64,000 nucleotides of DNA, taken from the NCBI RefSeq assembly GCF_030719295.1, contig NZ_CP120997.1, positions 6,334,001 through 6,398,000 on the forward strand, written 5' to 3'. Source of the stretch: Streptomyces sp. Mut1. Its GTDB lineage: Bacteria; Actinomycetota; Actinomycetes; Streptomycetales; Streptomycetaceae. Of this stretch, positions 21,994 through 29,698 are shown piece after piece. The position numbers were made by a program, and so were the translations under genes. The notes under the pieces were generated by a model. The model ran no database searches and was not told the DNA's origin. It saw only the letters and a program-made list of their open reading frames with translations. How positions within the stretch are numbered: position 1 is the stretch's first letter; the number at the start of each line of letters is the position of its first letter.

Positions 21994-24576
21994 TCACTGA
22001 CGGGTGCCCGCTTCCTGATGCCGGCCACCCCGCCCGCCGGGCACCAGCGTGCCCACAGCAGCCGCCGCCGTCACGGCCGCCGCCAGCACCCCGTACCGCG
22101 CCGGAGGCAGATACGGCAGGCCGCCCGTCGCCGGGAGCGCGAACGCGAGCAGGGGGATCGCCGCGACCACCGTTCCGATGGCCAGGCCCGCCACCGTCAC
22201 CAGGCCCGTCTCCAGCACCCGCATCCGCAGCAGCTGACCGCGCCCCGTGCCGACGAGCCGCAGCAGGTGGAACTCCGGGCGGCGGCCGGCCGAGATCAGC
22301 GCGAGGGTGCTGACCACGGCGAGCAGCGCGAAGCCGCCGATCACGCCGACGCCGATGACGATCAGGGCGTCGTCCTGGTCCGAGGACGACGGGCTGATCC
22401 GCACGTCGTCCGCCGTCGCCGGCCGGACATCGAGTCCCTTGTACGGGGCCAGCGCACGCCGTACGGCGGACGTGGCGTCCCGGTCATCCGCCGAGCGCAC
22501 CAGGATCTGCTGGTCGCGGGCAGCCGAGACATGGCCGGCCAGTGCCTCGCGGGGCAGCATGAACTCACCGAGCCCCAGGGACCGTTCGTAGAGTGCCACC
22601 ACCTTGGGCCGCACCCGCGTACCGTCACCGAGACGCAGCTCCACCGTGTCCCCGACGCCGACGCCCAGGTCGTCGGCCCGGTCCTTGCCGACGGCGACCG
22701 TGTCCGGGCCGGTGAGACCGGACAGGTCGCCCGCCGTGACCCGGGCGTCGAGCGTGCCGGACAACTGGTCCGCCGTGACGCCCAGCACCGGGAAGCGGTC
22801 CAGCGCCGGATCACCGGCCTCGCGATGGGCGAGGACGACGGCCGACCGCAGCAGGCCCGTCGCGGCCGCCACCCCGGGCGCCCGGCGCACGGCCTCGGCC
22901 GCGCCCCCGGGGATGCCCGACGCGGGGCCCGTCACCACCAGGTCCGCCCGCACCGCGTCGGACGCCTGCCGGCCGGCGGCCCGCTCCAGCGTCGTCCCGG
23001 CCGCCAGCTGGACGCACACGAACGCGACGACCAGCACGATCGGGGTGAGCGCCGCACCCAGCCGGCGGTTGTGCGCGGCGGCGGACCGGGCGGCCAGGAA
23101 TCCGGAGACCCCGCCCGCCCGCCGGACCGGTGCGCCGAGGACCCGCATCGACACCCGGGCGATCCACGGACCGAGCAGCGCCACCGCGATGATCAGCGAC
23201 GTCGCCGCCCCCGACGCCGCGAGCGCCGCGGCCTGACCGCTCTGCGTGGCCGCCGTCCCGGCCGAACCCAGCCCCGCGACCGCCAGCAGCACACCCGCGC
23301 CCGTGCGAAGCCGCCCCGGCTCGCCCGGCTCCGGCGCCCGCGCCGCGCTCAGGGCGACCGCGGGCCGCGTCCGGGTCACCGTCCGCGCCGCGAGCAGCGC
23401 CACCGGCCGGGCGGCCAGTGCCACGACCAGCGCACCCGCGACGCCCGCCGCGACCGGGAGCCACACCGGGACGGGCAGCGGCAGCGGGCCGGTGGTCAGC
23501 AGCGACCGCATCAGCAGCCCCAACGGCACCGACCCGACCGCGCCCAGCACCGCGGCGACGTCCGCGACCCGGCCCGCCTCCCGGCCGACCGCCGACCTGA
23601 GCTGCCGGGGCGTCGCCCCGACCGCCCGCAGCAGCGCCAGTTCGCCGGAACGCTGGTGGACGGCCTGGGAGACCGTGGTGGCGATCACCAGCAGCGCCAC
23701 CATGACCACTGTTCCGGCGACCGAAGCCAGCATCGCCAGCAGATCACCGCGTCCGCCGAGCGCGTCGACGTGCTCCGCCTCGCCGCGCTCGGCACCCGTC
23801 AGTACGCGCGGACCGCGCTCACCTCCGGCCCGCCCCGCCACGGCCTCGCCCACCGACGCCCGCAACGCGTCGGCGGAAACGCCCGGTTCGGCCATGACAC
23901 CGATGGCGTCCACCGTGCCGGGGTGGCCGCCCAGTGCGGTGAGCCGTGCCTCGGTGAAGAACACGGCGGGCGCGCCGCCCCGGTGGCCGGTGGCCGCCAC
24001 CCCGCTGACGGTGTACTGCCGTGCGGCGCCGCCCACTTGCAGCGTGATGTGCCCGCCCGCCTCCGCCAGCGCCGCGTCCACGACCACCTCGGACGCGGAC
24101 CTCGGCGCGCGCCCCTCGGACAGTTCGTACGCGGTGAGCACCGCGGACGGCCACGAGCGGCCCACCGCCGGCGCCCCCTCACCCACGGTCACCGGGACGG
24201 AGTCGTCCGCGACGGCCAGCGCCACACCGTCCGCCGCTGCCGCCCGCGCGACCACGGAGCGGTCCAGCCGGACCCGTTCCGGCAGATACGCGGTGGCCGT
24301 CTGCGGCTCACTGCCCCAGGGCTTCGCCGTGTACGTGACCCGCTGATCGGCCACCACGACCGCGTCGGCCCCGGTGTAGCGCTCCACCGGGGGCTTCGCC
24401 AGCAGCAGCGAGCCGAGCACCAGGGCGAAGGCGCCGAGCAGCGCCGCCGCGGCGGCCGCCGCCGCGAACACCGCGGTCCAGGCGCGGCGGTGGGCCGTGA
24501 GCGAGCGGCGGGCCAGGAACGCCGAGGCGCGCCGGCTCCCGGCCCGCAGGGCCGTCCCGCTTGGGGTGGAAGTCAT
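21994..24576 (-). CDS. ABC transporter permease, FtsX/MacB type (double)
   Basis: An 860-residue membrane protein with two FtsX-like permease units. The first membrane segment lies at about 33-60, followed by a long extracytoplasmic domain, then three segments (near TVVMVALLVIATTVSQAVH and PVAAGVAGALVVALAARPV). A second cycle ends with IVIGVGVIGGFALLAVVSTLAL, a segment near GLAIGTVVAAIPLLAFALP and a last one near residue 840. The cytoplasmic coupling motif appears as ELALLRAVGATPRQLR and FHLLRLVGTGRGQLLRMR. These exporters move peptides, lipids or antibiotics outward; the substrate is unknown. Its ATG overlaps the stop of the ATPase gene by four bases (ATGA), so the two are translationally coupled. 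Confidence 0.92.
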   Translation of the reverse strand: MTSTPSGTALRAGSRRASAFLARRSLTAHRRAWTAVFAAAAAAAALLGAFALVLGSLLLAKPPVERYTGADAVVVADQRVTYTAKPWGSEPQTATAYLPERVRLDRSVVARAAAADGVALAVADDSVPVTVGEGAPAVGRSWPSAVLTAYELSEGRAPRSASEVVVDAALAEAGGHITLQVGGAARQYTVSGVAATGHRGGAPAVFFTEARLTALGGHPGTVDAIGVMAEPGVSADALRASVGEAVAGRAGGERGPRVLTGAERGEAEHVDALGGRGDLLAMLASVAGTVVMVALLVIATTVSQAVHQRSGELALLRAVGATPRQLRSAVGREAGRVADVAAVLGAVGSVPLGLLMRSLLTTGPLPLPVPVWLPVAAGVAGALVVALAARPVALLAARTVTRTRPAVALSAARAPEPGEPGRLRTGAGVLLAVAGLGSAGTAATQSGQAAALAASGAATSLIIAVALLGPWIARVSMRVLGAPVRRAGGVSGFLAARSAAAHNRRLGAALTPIVLVVAFVCVQLAAGTTLERAAGRQASDAVRADLVVTGPASGIPGGAAEAVRRAPGVAAATGLLRSAVVLAHREAGDPALDRFPVLGVTADQLSGTLDARVTAGDLSGLTGPDTVAVGKDRADDLGVGVGDTVELRLGDGTRVRPKVVALYERSLGLGEFMLPREALAGHVSAARDQQILVRSADDRDATSAVRRALAPYKGLDVRPATADDVRISPSSSDQDDALIVIGVGVIGGFALLAVVSTLALISAGRRPEFHLLRLVGTGRGQLLRMRVLETGLVTVAGLAIGTVVAAIPLLAFALPATGGLPYLPPARYGVLAAAVTAAAAVGTLVPGGRGGRHQEAGTRQ

Positions 24577-25283
24577 CGCAGCCGGCCCCCGTCCATGGTC
24601 AGCACGGTGTCCGCCCAGCTCGCCGCCACCGGGTCATGGGTGACCATCACGACCGTACGGCCGTCCAGCCGTACCGCGTCCCGCAGCAGGCCGAGCACCA
24701 GCGCCGCCGACTCCGGGTCGAGGGAGGCCGTCGGCTCGTCCGCGAAGAGCACATCGGGGTGGTTGACCAGCGCCCGTGCGACCGCGACCCGTTGCTGCTG
24801 GCCGCCGGACAGGGTGCCGGGCCGGTCGTCGCCCCGGCCGGCCAGGCCCACCCGGTCCAGCAGCAGCCGCCCCCGGTCCAGCACGCCCGCGCCCCGCGGG
24901 TCGGCGCCGGCCAGGACCAGCGGCAGTACGACGTTCTCCACGATGCTCAGCGACGGCACCAGGTTCAGCGCGTGGGACTGGAAGACGAACCCGATCCGGT
25001 CCCGCCGCAGCCGGGTCAGCGCCGCCTCGGAGAGCCGGCCGAGGTCGGTCCCCGCGATCCGTACCGTTCCCGACGTCGGCCGGTCCAGGCCCGCCGCGCA
25101 CTGGAGGAAGGTGCTCTTGCCCGATCCGGAGGGCCCGACGACCGCGGTGAAGCTCCCCTCCGGCACCGCACAGCTCACCGCGTCCAGGGCGACGGTCTCC
25201 CGGCCGCTGCCGCGCCGCCCGTGGTGCCGGCTCACCGCCTCCAGCTCCAGCGCCGCCGCGCGCACCGTCGTGGTTGTCTCCAC
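24573..25283 (-). CDS. ABC transporter ATP-binding protein, MacB/LolD type
   Basis: A 236-residue ATPase with Walker A GPSGSGKST (about 50-58), Q-loop in GFVFQSHALNLVPSLS, signature LSGGQQQRVAVARAL and Walker B VLFADEPTASLDPES. It energises the 860-residue permease downstream. The pair is divergent from a histidine kinase/response regulator pair across a 171-base gap, the classic arrangement of a regulated drug or peptide efflux system; in related systems the regulator switches on the exporter. The start at 25283 has a moderate ribosome site, and a later start inside the first 20 residues cannot be excluded. Confidence 0.93.
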   Translation of the reverse strand: METTTTVRAAALELEAVSRHHGRRGSGRETVALDAVSCAVPEGSFTAVVGPSGSGKSTFLQCAAGLDRPTSGTVRIAGTDLGRLSEAALTRLRRDRIGFVFQSHALNLVPSLSIVENVVLPLVLAGADPRGAGVLDRGRLLLDRVGLAGRGDDRPGTLSGGQQQRVAVARALVNHPDVLFADEPTASLDPESAALVLGLLRDAVRLDGRTVVMVTHDPVAASWADTVLTMDGGRLR

Positions 25284-25440
25284 CGTGAACCCCTCGCTCG
25301 TTTACCCGTACCGCCTGACCTGCATAAACGGTAGGAGCGGCGAGGCGGCCGGGGGAGGGTGCGCGCTCCCGGGCGGGGGTACAGCCTGCTCCACCACGGC
25401 CCGGGGGGCCGGCCGCACTCCGGGTACGGGCCCGCCCCCG

Positions 25441-25446
25441 TAACGT
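25441..25446 (+). promoter_or_regulatory. candidate -10 element giving a leaderless sensor-kinase transcript
   Basis: TAACGT ends eight bases before the ATG at 25455, the spacing at which transcription would begin at the start codon. There is no ribosome site and no clear -35. Confidence 0.4.
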
Positions 25447-25454
25447 GGTGCGGC

Positions 25455-26687
25455 ATGAGCACCGCCGCCCCCGCCCCGCTGACGACCGCGATCCGCCGCT
25501 CCTGGCACGCCTCGCAGTACCTCCTCATCGGCATCCCGGTCGCGCTGCTGGCCTATGTGGCCGCCTTCCTGGTGGTGGCGGCGCTGCTGTTCGCCGTCGT
25601 GGTCATCGGGCTGCCCGCGCTGCCCGAGGCGGCGAAGGCGCTGCACCGGTTCGCCGAGTTCGAGCGGCGCAGGGCGGCGGCCCTCCTCGGCGTCCCGTAC
25701 CGGCCGATGCCGCAACTGCCGTACGACAGAGGGGAGCTCGGGCAACGGGTCCGGCTGGTGCTCTCCGATCCCGTCGCCCGGCGCGAGGCCCTGTGGCTGC
25801 CCGTCCAGGCGGTCGCGGGCAACGCCGTCGGCTACGTCACGATGGTGCTGTGGCCGGTCGGGCTGCTGGTGGACGGGATCGCGCTGCCGGTGACGCGGCT
25901 GCTGGACCGGCGGGCCGCCGACGAGTACGGCACGCCGCTGCCCGAACGGCACGGCCTGGTCCTGCGCTGGCACCCCGTGCTCGCCCGGCTCTCGGCGGAG
26001 TGGACGAGCTCCCTGCTCGAGGCCCCGCCCGCCGCCGAACTCGCCGAACGGGTGGCCCAGCTGACCGAGAGCCGGGCCGGCGCCGTCGAGGCGCACGGCG
26101 CCGAACTCCGCCGTATCGAACGCGACCTGCACGACGGCGCGCAGGCCCGCATCGTCGCCCTGTCGATGCGCATCGGCCTGGCCAAGCGGCTGCTGGACCA
26201 GGACCCGGCCGCCGCCCGGCAGCGCCTGGACGAGGCCCAGGACGGCGTCGACGCCGCGCTCGCCGAGCTGCGGCACGTGGTGCGGGGCATCCACCCACCG
26301 GTCCTCACCGACCGCGGACTCGCCGGCGCGGTGCGGGCGCTGGCCGCGGACTGCGCCGTCCCCGTCACCGTGGAACTCGACGCGGTCGACGACGGGCGCC
26401 GGCTGCCGGCCGCCGTCGAGGCGGCCGCCTACTTCGTGGTCGCCGAGGCGCTCACCAACATCGGCAAGCACAGCGGCGCGACGGCCGCGAGCGTCCGCAT
26501 CGACCGGGCCCCCGGCACCCTGCTCGTGGCCATCGGCGACGATGGGCACGGCGGCGCGGACGAACGCGGCGGCAGCGGGCTGGTCGGGATCAGGCGGCGT
26601 ATCGCCGCTCTGGACGGCACCACCCGCGTGAGCAGCCCCCTCGGGGGGCCGACGGACATCGAGGTGGAGCTGCCGTGCGGATCGTGA
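25455..26687 (+). CDS. two-component sensor histidine kinase (HisKA_3 / NarL partner type)
   Basis: A 410-residue membrane kinase. A hydrophobic hairpin at about 22-54 and a second hydrophobic region at about 117-145 form the sensor, which has little extracellular sequence, so it probably senses within the membrane. The phosphoacceptor is His226 in RIERDLHDGAQ, as in HisKA_3 kinases. The ATPase domain shows AEALTNIGKHSGA (N-box), IGDDGHGGA (G1) and GSGLVGIRRRIAALDG (G2). The gene overlaps its response regulator by 13 bases. It diverges from the ABC exporter, whose substrate may be its signal; intramembrane-sensing kinases of cell-envelope stress systems are similarly placed. Confidence 0.93.
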   Translation: MSTAAPAPLTTAIRRSWHASQYLLIGIPVALLAYVAAFLVVAALLFAVVVIGLPALPEAAKALHRFAEFERRRAAALLGVPYRPMPQLPYDRGELGQRVRLVLSDPVARREALWLPVQAVAGNAVGYVTMVLWPVGLLVDGIALPVTRLLDRRAADEYGTPLPERHGLVLRWHPVLARLSAEWTSSLLEAPPAAELAERVAQLTESRAGAVEAHGAELRRIERDLHDGAQARIVALSMRIGLAKRLLDQDPAAARQRLDEAQDGVDAALAELRHVVRGIHPPVLTDRGLAGAVRALAADCAVPVTVELDAVDDGRRLPAAVEAAAYFVVAEALTNIGKHSGATAASVRIDRAPGTLLVAIGDDGHGGADERGGSGLVGIRRRIAALDGTTRVSSPLGGPTDIEVELPCGS

Positions 26688-27334
26688 TCGCCGAGGACAA
26701 CGCCCTGTTGCGGGAGGGCCTGATCCTGCTGCTCACCAGCTCGGGCCACGAGGTGGTGGCCGACGCGGCGGCCGGCCCCGAGGTGCTGCCCGCCCTGCTG
26801 GAGCACCGCCCGGACGCCGCCGTCCTGGACGTACGGCTGCCGCCGACCTTCCGCGACGAGGGGCTGCGCGCCGCCATCGCCGCCCGCGAGGAGATGCCGG
26901 AGCTGCCGATCCTCGTGCTGTCCCAGTACGTCGAGGAGACGTACGCCGCCGAGCTGCTGGCCCGGGGCGCGCAGGGCATCGGCTACCTGCTCAAGGACCG
27001 GGTGGGCCGGGTCGACCAGTTCCTCCAGGCGCTGGACCGGGTGGCGGGCGGCGGCACCGCGCTCGACCCCGAGGTGGTCAGCCAGCTCCTCACCCGCAAG
27101 GCGTCCGCGAAGCCCCTGCTGAGCCTCACCCCGCGCGAGCGGGAGGTGCTGGAACTGATGGCCCAGGGCAAGGCCAACGGCACGATCGCCGCCGAACTCG
27201 TCGTCACCGAACGGGCGGTGAGCAAGCACATCGGCTCCATCTTCGCCAAGCTCGGCCTCGAAGCGGACGACGGCTCGGTCCACCGCAGGGTCCTCGCGGT
27301 CCTCGCCTATCTGGAGGGCAACGGCCCGCGCTGA
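26675..27334 (+). CDS. two-component response regulator, NarL/LuxR type
   Basis: A 219-residue regulator. The receiver domain has Glu7-Asp8, phosphoacceptor Asp52 (AVLDVRLPP) and the conserved lysine in GYLLKDRV. The C-terminal LuxR helix-turn-helix is LTPREREVLELMAQGKANG followed by TIAAELVVTERAVSKHI. The GTG at 26675 (VRIVIAEDNALLREG) follows GAGGTGGAG and overlaps the kinase gene by 13 bases, so the products are made together. The divergent ABC exporter genes are the likely target, by analogy with such loci. Confidence 0.94.
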   Translation: MRIVIAEDNALLREGLILLLTSSGHEVVADAAAGPEVLPALLEHRPDAAVLDVRLPPTFRDEGLRAAIAAREEMPELPILVLSQYVEETYAAELLARGAQGIGYLLKDRVGRVDQFLQALDRVAGGGTALDPEVVSQLLTRKASAKPLLSLTPREREVLELMAQGKANGTIAAELVVTERAVSKHIGSIFAKLGLEADDGSVHRRVLAVLAYLEGNGPR

Positions 27335-27352
27335 CCGGGCGGACCGGGCAGG

Positions 27353-27367
27353 GGACGGCCACCGTCC
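27353..27367. terminator. short stem-loop between convergent genes
   Basis: GGACGG (27353-27358) and CCGTCC (27362-27367) around CCA, directly abutting the stop of the VOC gene. With only six pairs it is a weak candidate for a shared terminator. Confidence 0.35.
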
Positions 27368-27754
27368 TCACGCGGGCTGGAGCAGGTCCCAGCGATTGCC
27401 GTACAGGTCCTCGAAGACCGCGACCGAGCCGTAGACCTCGTGCCGGGGCTCCTCCAGGAAGCGGACCCCGGCCGCCAGCATGCGCGCGTGGTCGCCGGCG
27501 AAGTCCCCGGTGTGCAGGAAGAAGCCGACCCGCCCGCCGGTCTGTGCCCCGACACCGGCCGCCTGCCGCTCGTCCTTGGCCCTGGCCAGCAGCAGCCCCG
27601 TGCCCTCGGTGCCACGGGGCCGCACCACGACCCAGCGGGAGCCGTCGCCCCGGTCGGTGTCCTCCACCAGCTCGAAGCCGAGGGCGCCGGTGTAGAAGGC
27701 GAGCGCCTCGTCGTACTCGCGGACGACCAGGGTGACCAGGGCGATATGGGACAT
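27368..27754 (-). CDS. VOC family protein (glyoxalase/dioxygenase fold)
   Basis: A 128-residue protein with paired beta-alpha-beta-beta-beta modules. Key stretches are SHIALVTLVVREYDEALAF (start of the first module), GFFLHTGDFAGDHARMLAAGV and VFEDLYGNRWDLLQP, in which the final acidic residue is a typical metal ligand of the fold. The first-module metal histidine would be His3. The substrate cannot be inferred; relatives range from lactoylglutathione lyases to resistance proteins. ATG 27754 follows GTGAGGAAT; the longer frame upstream only translates the purine tract as repeated prolines. Confidence 0.86.
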   Translation of the reverse strand: MSHIALVTLVVREYDEALAFYTGALGFELVEDTDRGDGSRWVVVRPRGTEGTGLLLARAKDERQAAGVGAQTGGRVGFFLHTGDFAGDHARMLAAGVRFLEEPRHEVYGSVAVFEDLYGNRWDLLQPA

Positions 27755-27766
27755 GGGATTCCTCAC

Positions 27767-27823
27767 GGGAGGGGGAGGGGGAGGGGGAGAAGGGAGGGGA
27801 AGCGGGAGAGGGAGAGGGGGGAG
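27767..27823 (+). repeat. polypurine G-tract with G-quadruplex potential
   Basis: 36 consecutive purines (27767-27802), then one C and a further purine run to 27823. On the plus strand the tract is GGG followed by three runs of five G separated by single A, then further G3-G6 runs. It lies between the divergent genes at 27754 and 27862. The pattern meets the G3+ N1-7 rule several times over. Confidence 0.7.
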
Positions 27824-27861
27824 CGCGGGGCCGCCGGGCCCGTGACGGGACACTATCCGGC

Positions 27862-28494
27862 ATGGACCTCACCGGCCTCACCGCCCGCGCCCGCCGCCTC
27901 GCCCTCGCCGGGGACCGCCGCCTCCTCGGCATCGCCGGCCCGCCGGGCGCCGGCAAGTCCACCCTGGCGAAGCGGCTCGTCGACGCGCTCGGGCCGCTCG
28001 CCGTCCTCGTCCCCATGGACGGCTTCCACCTCGCCCAGTCCGAACTGGAACGCCTCGGCCGGGCCGGCCGCAAAGGCGCGCCCGACACCTTCGACGCCGC
28101 CGGATACGTGGCCCTGCTGAGGCGGCTGCGGGCCCCCGAGCCCGGGACCGTCGTGTACGCCCCCGCCTTCGACCGGTCCCTGGAGGAGCCGGTCGCGGGC
28201 GCGGTCCCCGTACCGCCGGACGTCCCGCTCGTCGTCACCGAGGGCAACTACCTGCTGTACGGGGAAGGGCCCTGGGCCCCGGTGCGCGGGCTGCTGGACG
28301 AGGCGTGGTTCCTCGCACCGGACGACGAGGTGCGCGTGCGCGGGCTGGTCGACCGGCATGTGCGGTACGGGAGGTCGCGAGCCGAGGCCGAGCGCTGGGT
28401 GGCCCGGTCCGACGAGGCCAACGCACGCCTCGTCGCCCCCGGCCGCGACCGCGCCGACCTCGTCGTGCGGGACGCGGGCGGCCCGCGCCCCTGA
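27862..28494 (+). CDS. nucleoside/nucleotide kinase family protein (uridine kinase/PanK-like P-loop)
   Basis: A 210-residue soluble kinase-like P-loop protein. Walker A GPPGAGKST is at about 30-38, followed by PMDGFHL (the substrate loop typical of the uridine kinase/pantothenate kinase superfamily) and VVTEGNYLLY (the VxEG motif of this superfamily). The C-terminal lid has RVRGLVDRHVRYGRSRAEAERWV. It resembles YggC/FrcK-type proteins that phosphorylate small sugars or nucleosides; the substrate is unknown. The ATG at 27862 lies just beyond the G-rich tract, with no obvious Shine-Dalgarno. Confidence 0.83.
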   Translation: MDLTGLTARARRLALAGDRRLLGIAGPPGAGKSTLAKRLVDALGPLAVLVPMDGFHLAQSELERLGRAGRKGAPDTFDAAGYVALLRRLRAPEPGTVVYAPAFDRSLEEPVAGAVPVPPDVPLVVTEGNYLLYGEGPWAPVRGLLDEAWFLAPDDEVRVRGLVDRHVRYGRSRAEAERWVARSDEANARLVAPGRDRADLVVRDAGGPRP

Positions 28495-28561
28495 CCCCTC
28501 GCGCGCCCGGCGCCGGGCGGGCAGGATGGGAGAGCCGTTCCGCACCGTCAGGAGGCCCCGG

Positions 28562-29692
28562 ATGCCCAGCCCGAACCAGCCCGTGCCGTTCACCGCCGAC
28601 GACTACCGGTCCCGGATGGCACGGGCCGCCGAGAGCGCCGCGGCGGCCGGGCTCGCGGGCGTACTGGTCGCGCCGGGACCCGACATGGTGTACCTGACGG
28701 GCTATGCGCCGCCCGCGGACACCGAACGCCTCACCCTCCTCGTCCTCGCGGCCGGCCAGGACCCCGTCCTCGTCGTGCCGACGCTGGAGGCCCCGGACGC
28801 GGCGAAGGCCGTCGGCGCCCCCGCCATGACCCTGCGGGACTGGACGGACGGCAAGGACCCGTACGCCGTCACCGCCCCGCTGCTCGACGCCCGGGGCCGG
28901 TTCGGGATCAGCGACAACGCCTGGGCGATGCATCTGCTCGGCCTCCAGCAGCTCCTGCCCGACACCTCCTACGCCTCCCTCACCCAGGCGCTGCCGATGC
29001 TGCGCGCCGTGAAGGACGCCCACGAGCTGGCGCGGATCGCCGCCGCCGGGGCCGCGGCCGACGCCGCGTACGAGGAGATCCTGGGGGTCCGCTTCTCCGG
29101 CCGCAGGGAGACCGAGGTCGCCGCCGACCTGGCCCGGCTGCTCACCGAGCACGGGCACTCCCAGGTCGACTTCACCGTGGTCGGCTCCGGCCCCAACGGC
29201 GCCAACCCGCACCACGAGGCCGGCGAGCGCACCATCGAGCGCGGCGACATGGTCGTCCTGGACTTCGGCGGGCTCAAACACGGCTACGGCTCCGACACCT
29301 CCCGCACCGTCCACGTCGGCGAGCCCACCGCCGAGGAGCAGCGGGTCCACGACATCGTGCGCGAGGCGCAGCAGGCGGGCTGCGCGGCGGTGCGCCCCGG
29401 CGTCGCCTGCCAGGAGATCGACCGGGCCGCCCGCGCCGTCATCACCGAATTCGGCTACGGCGAACGCTTCATCCACCGCACCGGCCACGGCATCGGTGTC
29501 ACCACGCACGAACCCCCGTACATGATCGAGGGCGAGGAGCAGCCGCTGGTGCCCGGCATGTGCTTCTCGGTGGAGCCCGGCATCTATCTGCCGGGCCGGT
29601 TCGGCGTCCGGATCGAGGACATCGTGACCGTCACCGAGGACGGCGGGCGCCGCCTGAACGCCACCGCCCGCGAACTCGCCGTCGTGGAATAG
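28562..29692 (+). CDS. M24 family metallopeptidase (Xaa-Pro aminopeptidase-like)
   Basis: A 376-residue pita-bread-fold enzyme. The N-terminal creatinase-like domain (about 1-155, with VLVAPGPDMVYLTGY) precedes the catalytic domain. Metal ligands are all present: the two Asp of VVLDFGGLKHGYGSDTSRT, the His of RTGHGIGV, the Glu of CFSVEPGIYL and the Glu of RIEDIVTV. It probably removes N-terminal residues ahead of proline from peptides in the cytoplasm. The ATG at 28562 is preceded by AGGAGG; an in-frame ATG at 28526 lacks a ribosome site. It follows the kinase gene by 67 bases. Confidence 0.92.
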   Translation: MPSPNQPVPFTADDYRSRMARAAESAAAAGLAGVLVAPGPDMVYLTGYAPPADTERLTLLVLAAGQDPVLVVPTLEAPDAAKAVGAPAMTLRDWTDGKDPYAVTAPLLDARGRFGISDNAWAMHLLGLQQLLPDTSYASLTQALPMLRAVKDAHELARIAAAGAAADAAYEEILGVRFSGRRETEVAADLARLLTEHGHSQVDFTVVGSGPNGANPHHEAGERTIERGDMVVLDFGGLKHGYGSDTSRTVHVGEPTAEEQRVHDIVREAQQAGCAAVRPGVACQEIDRAARAVITEFGYGERFIHRTGHGIGVTTHEPPYMIEGEEQPLVPGMCFSVEPGIYLPGRFGVRIEDIVTVTEDGGRRLNATARELAVVE

Positions 29693-29698
29693 CCCCGG

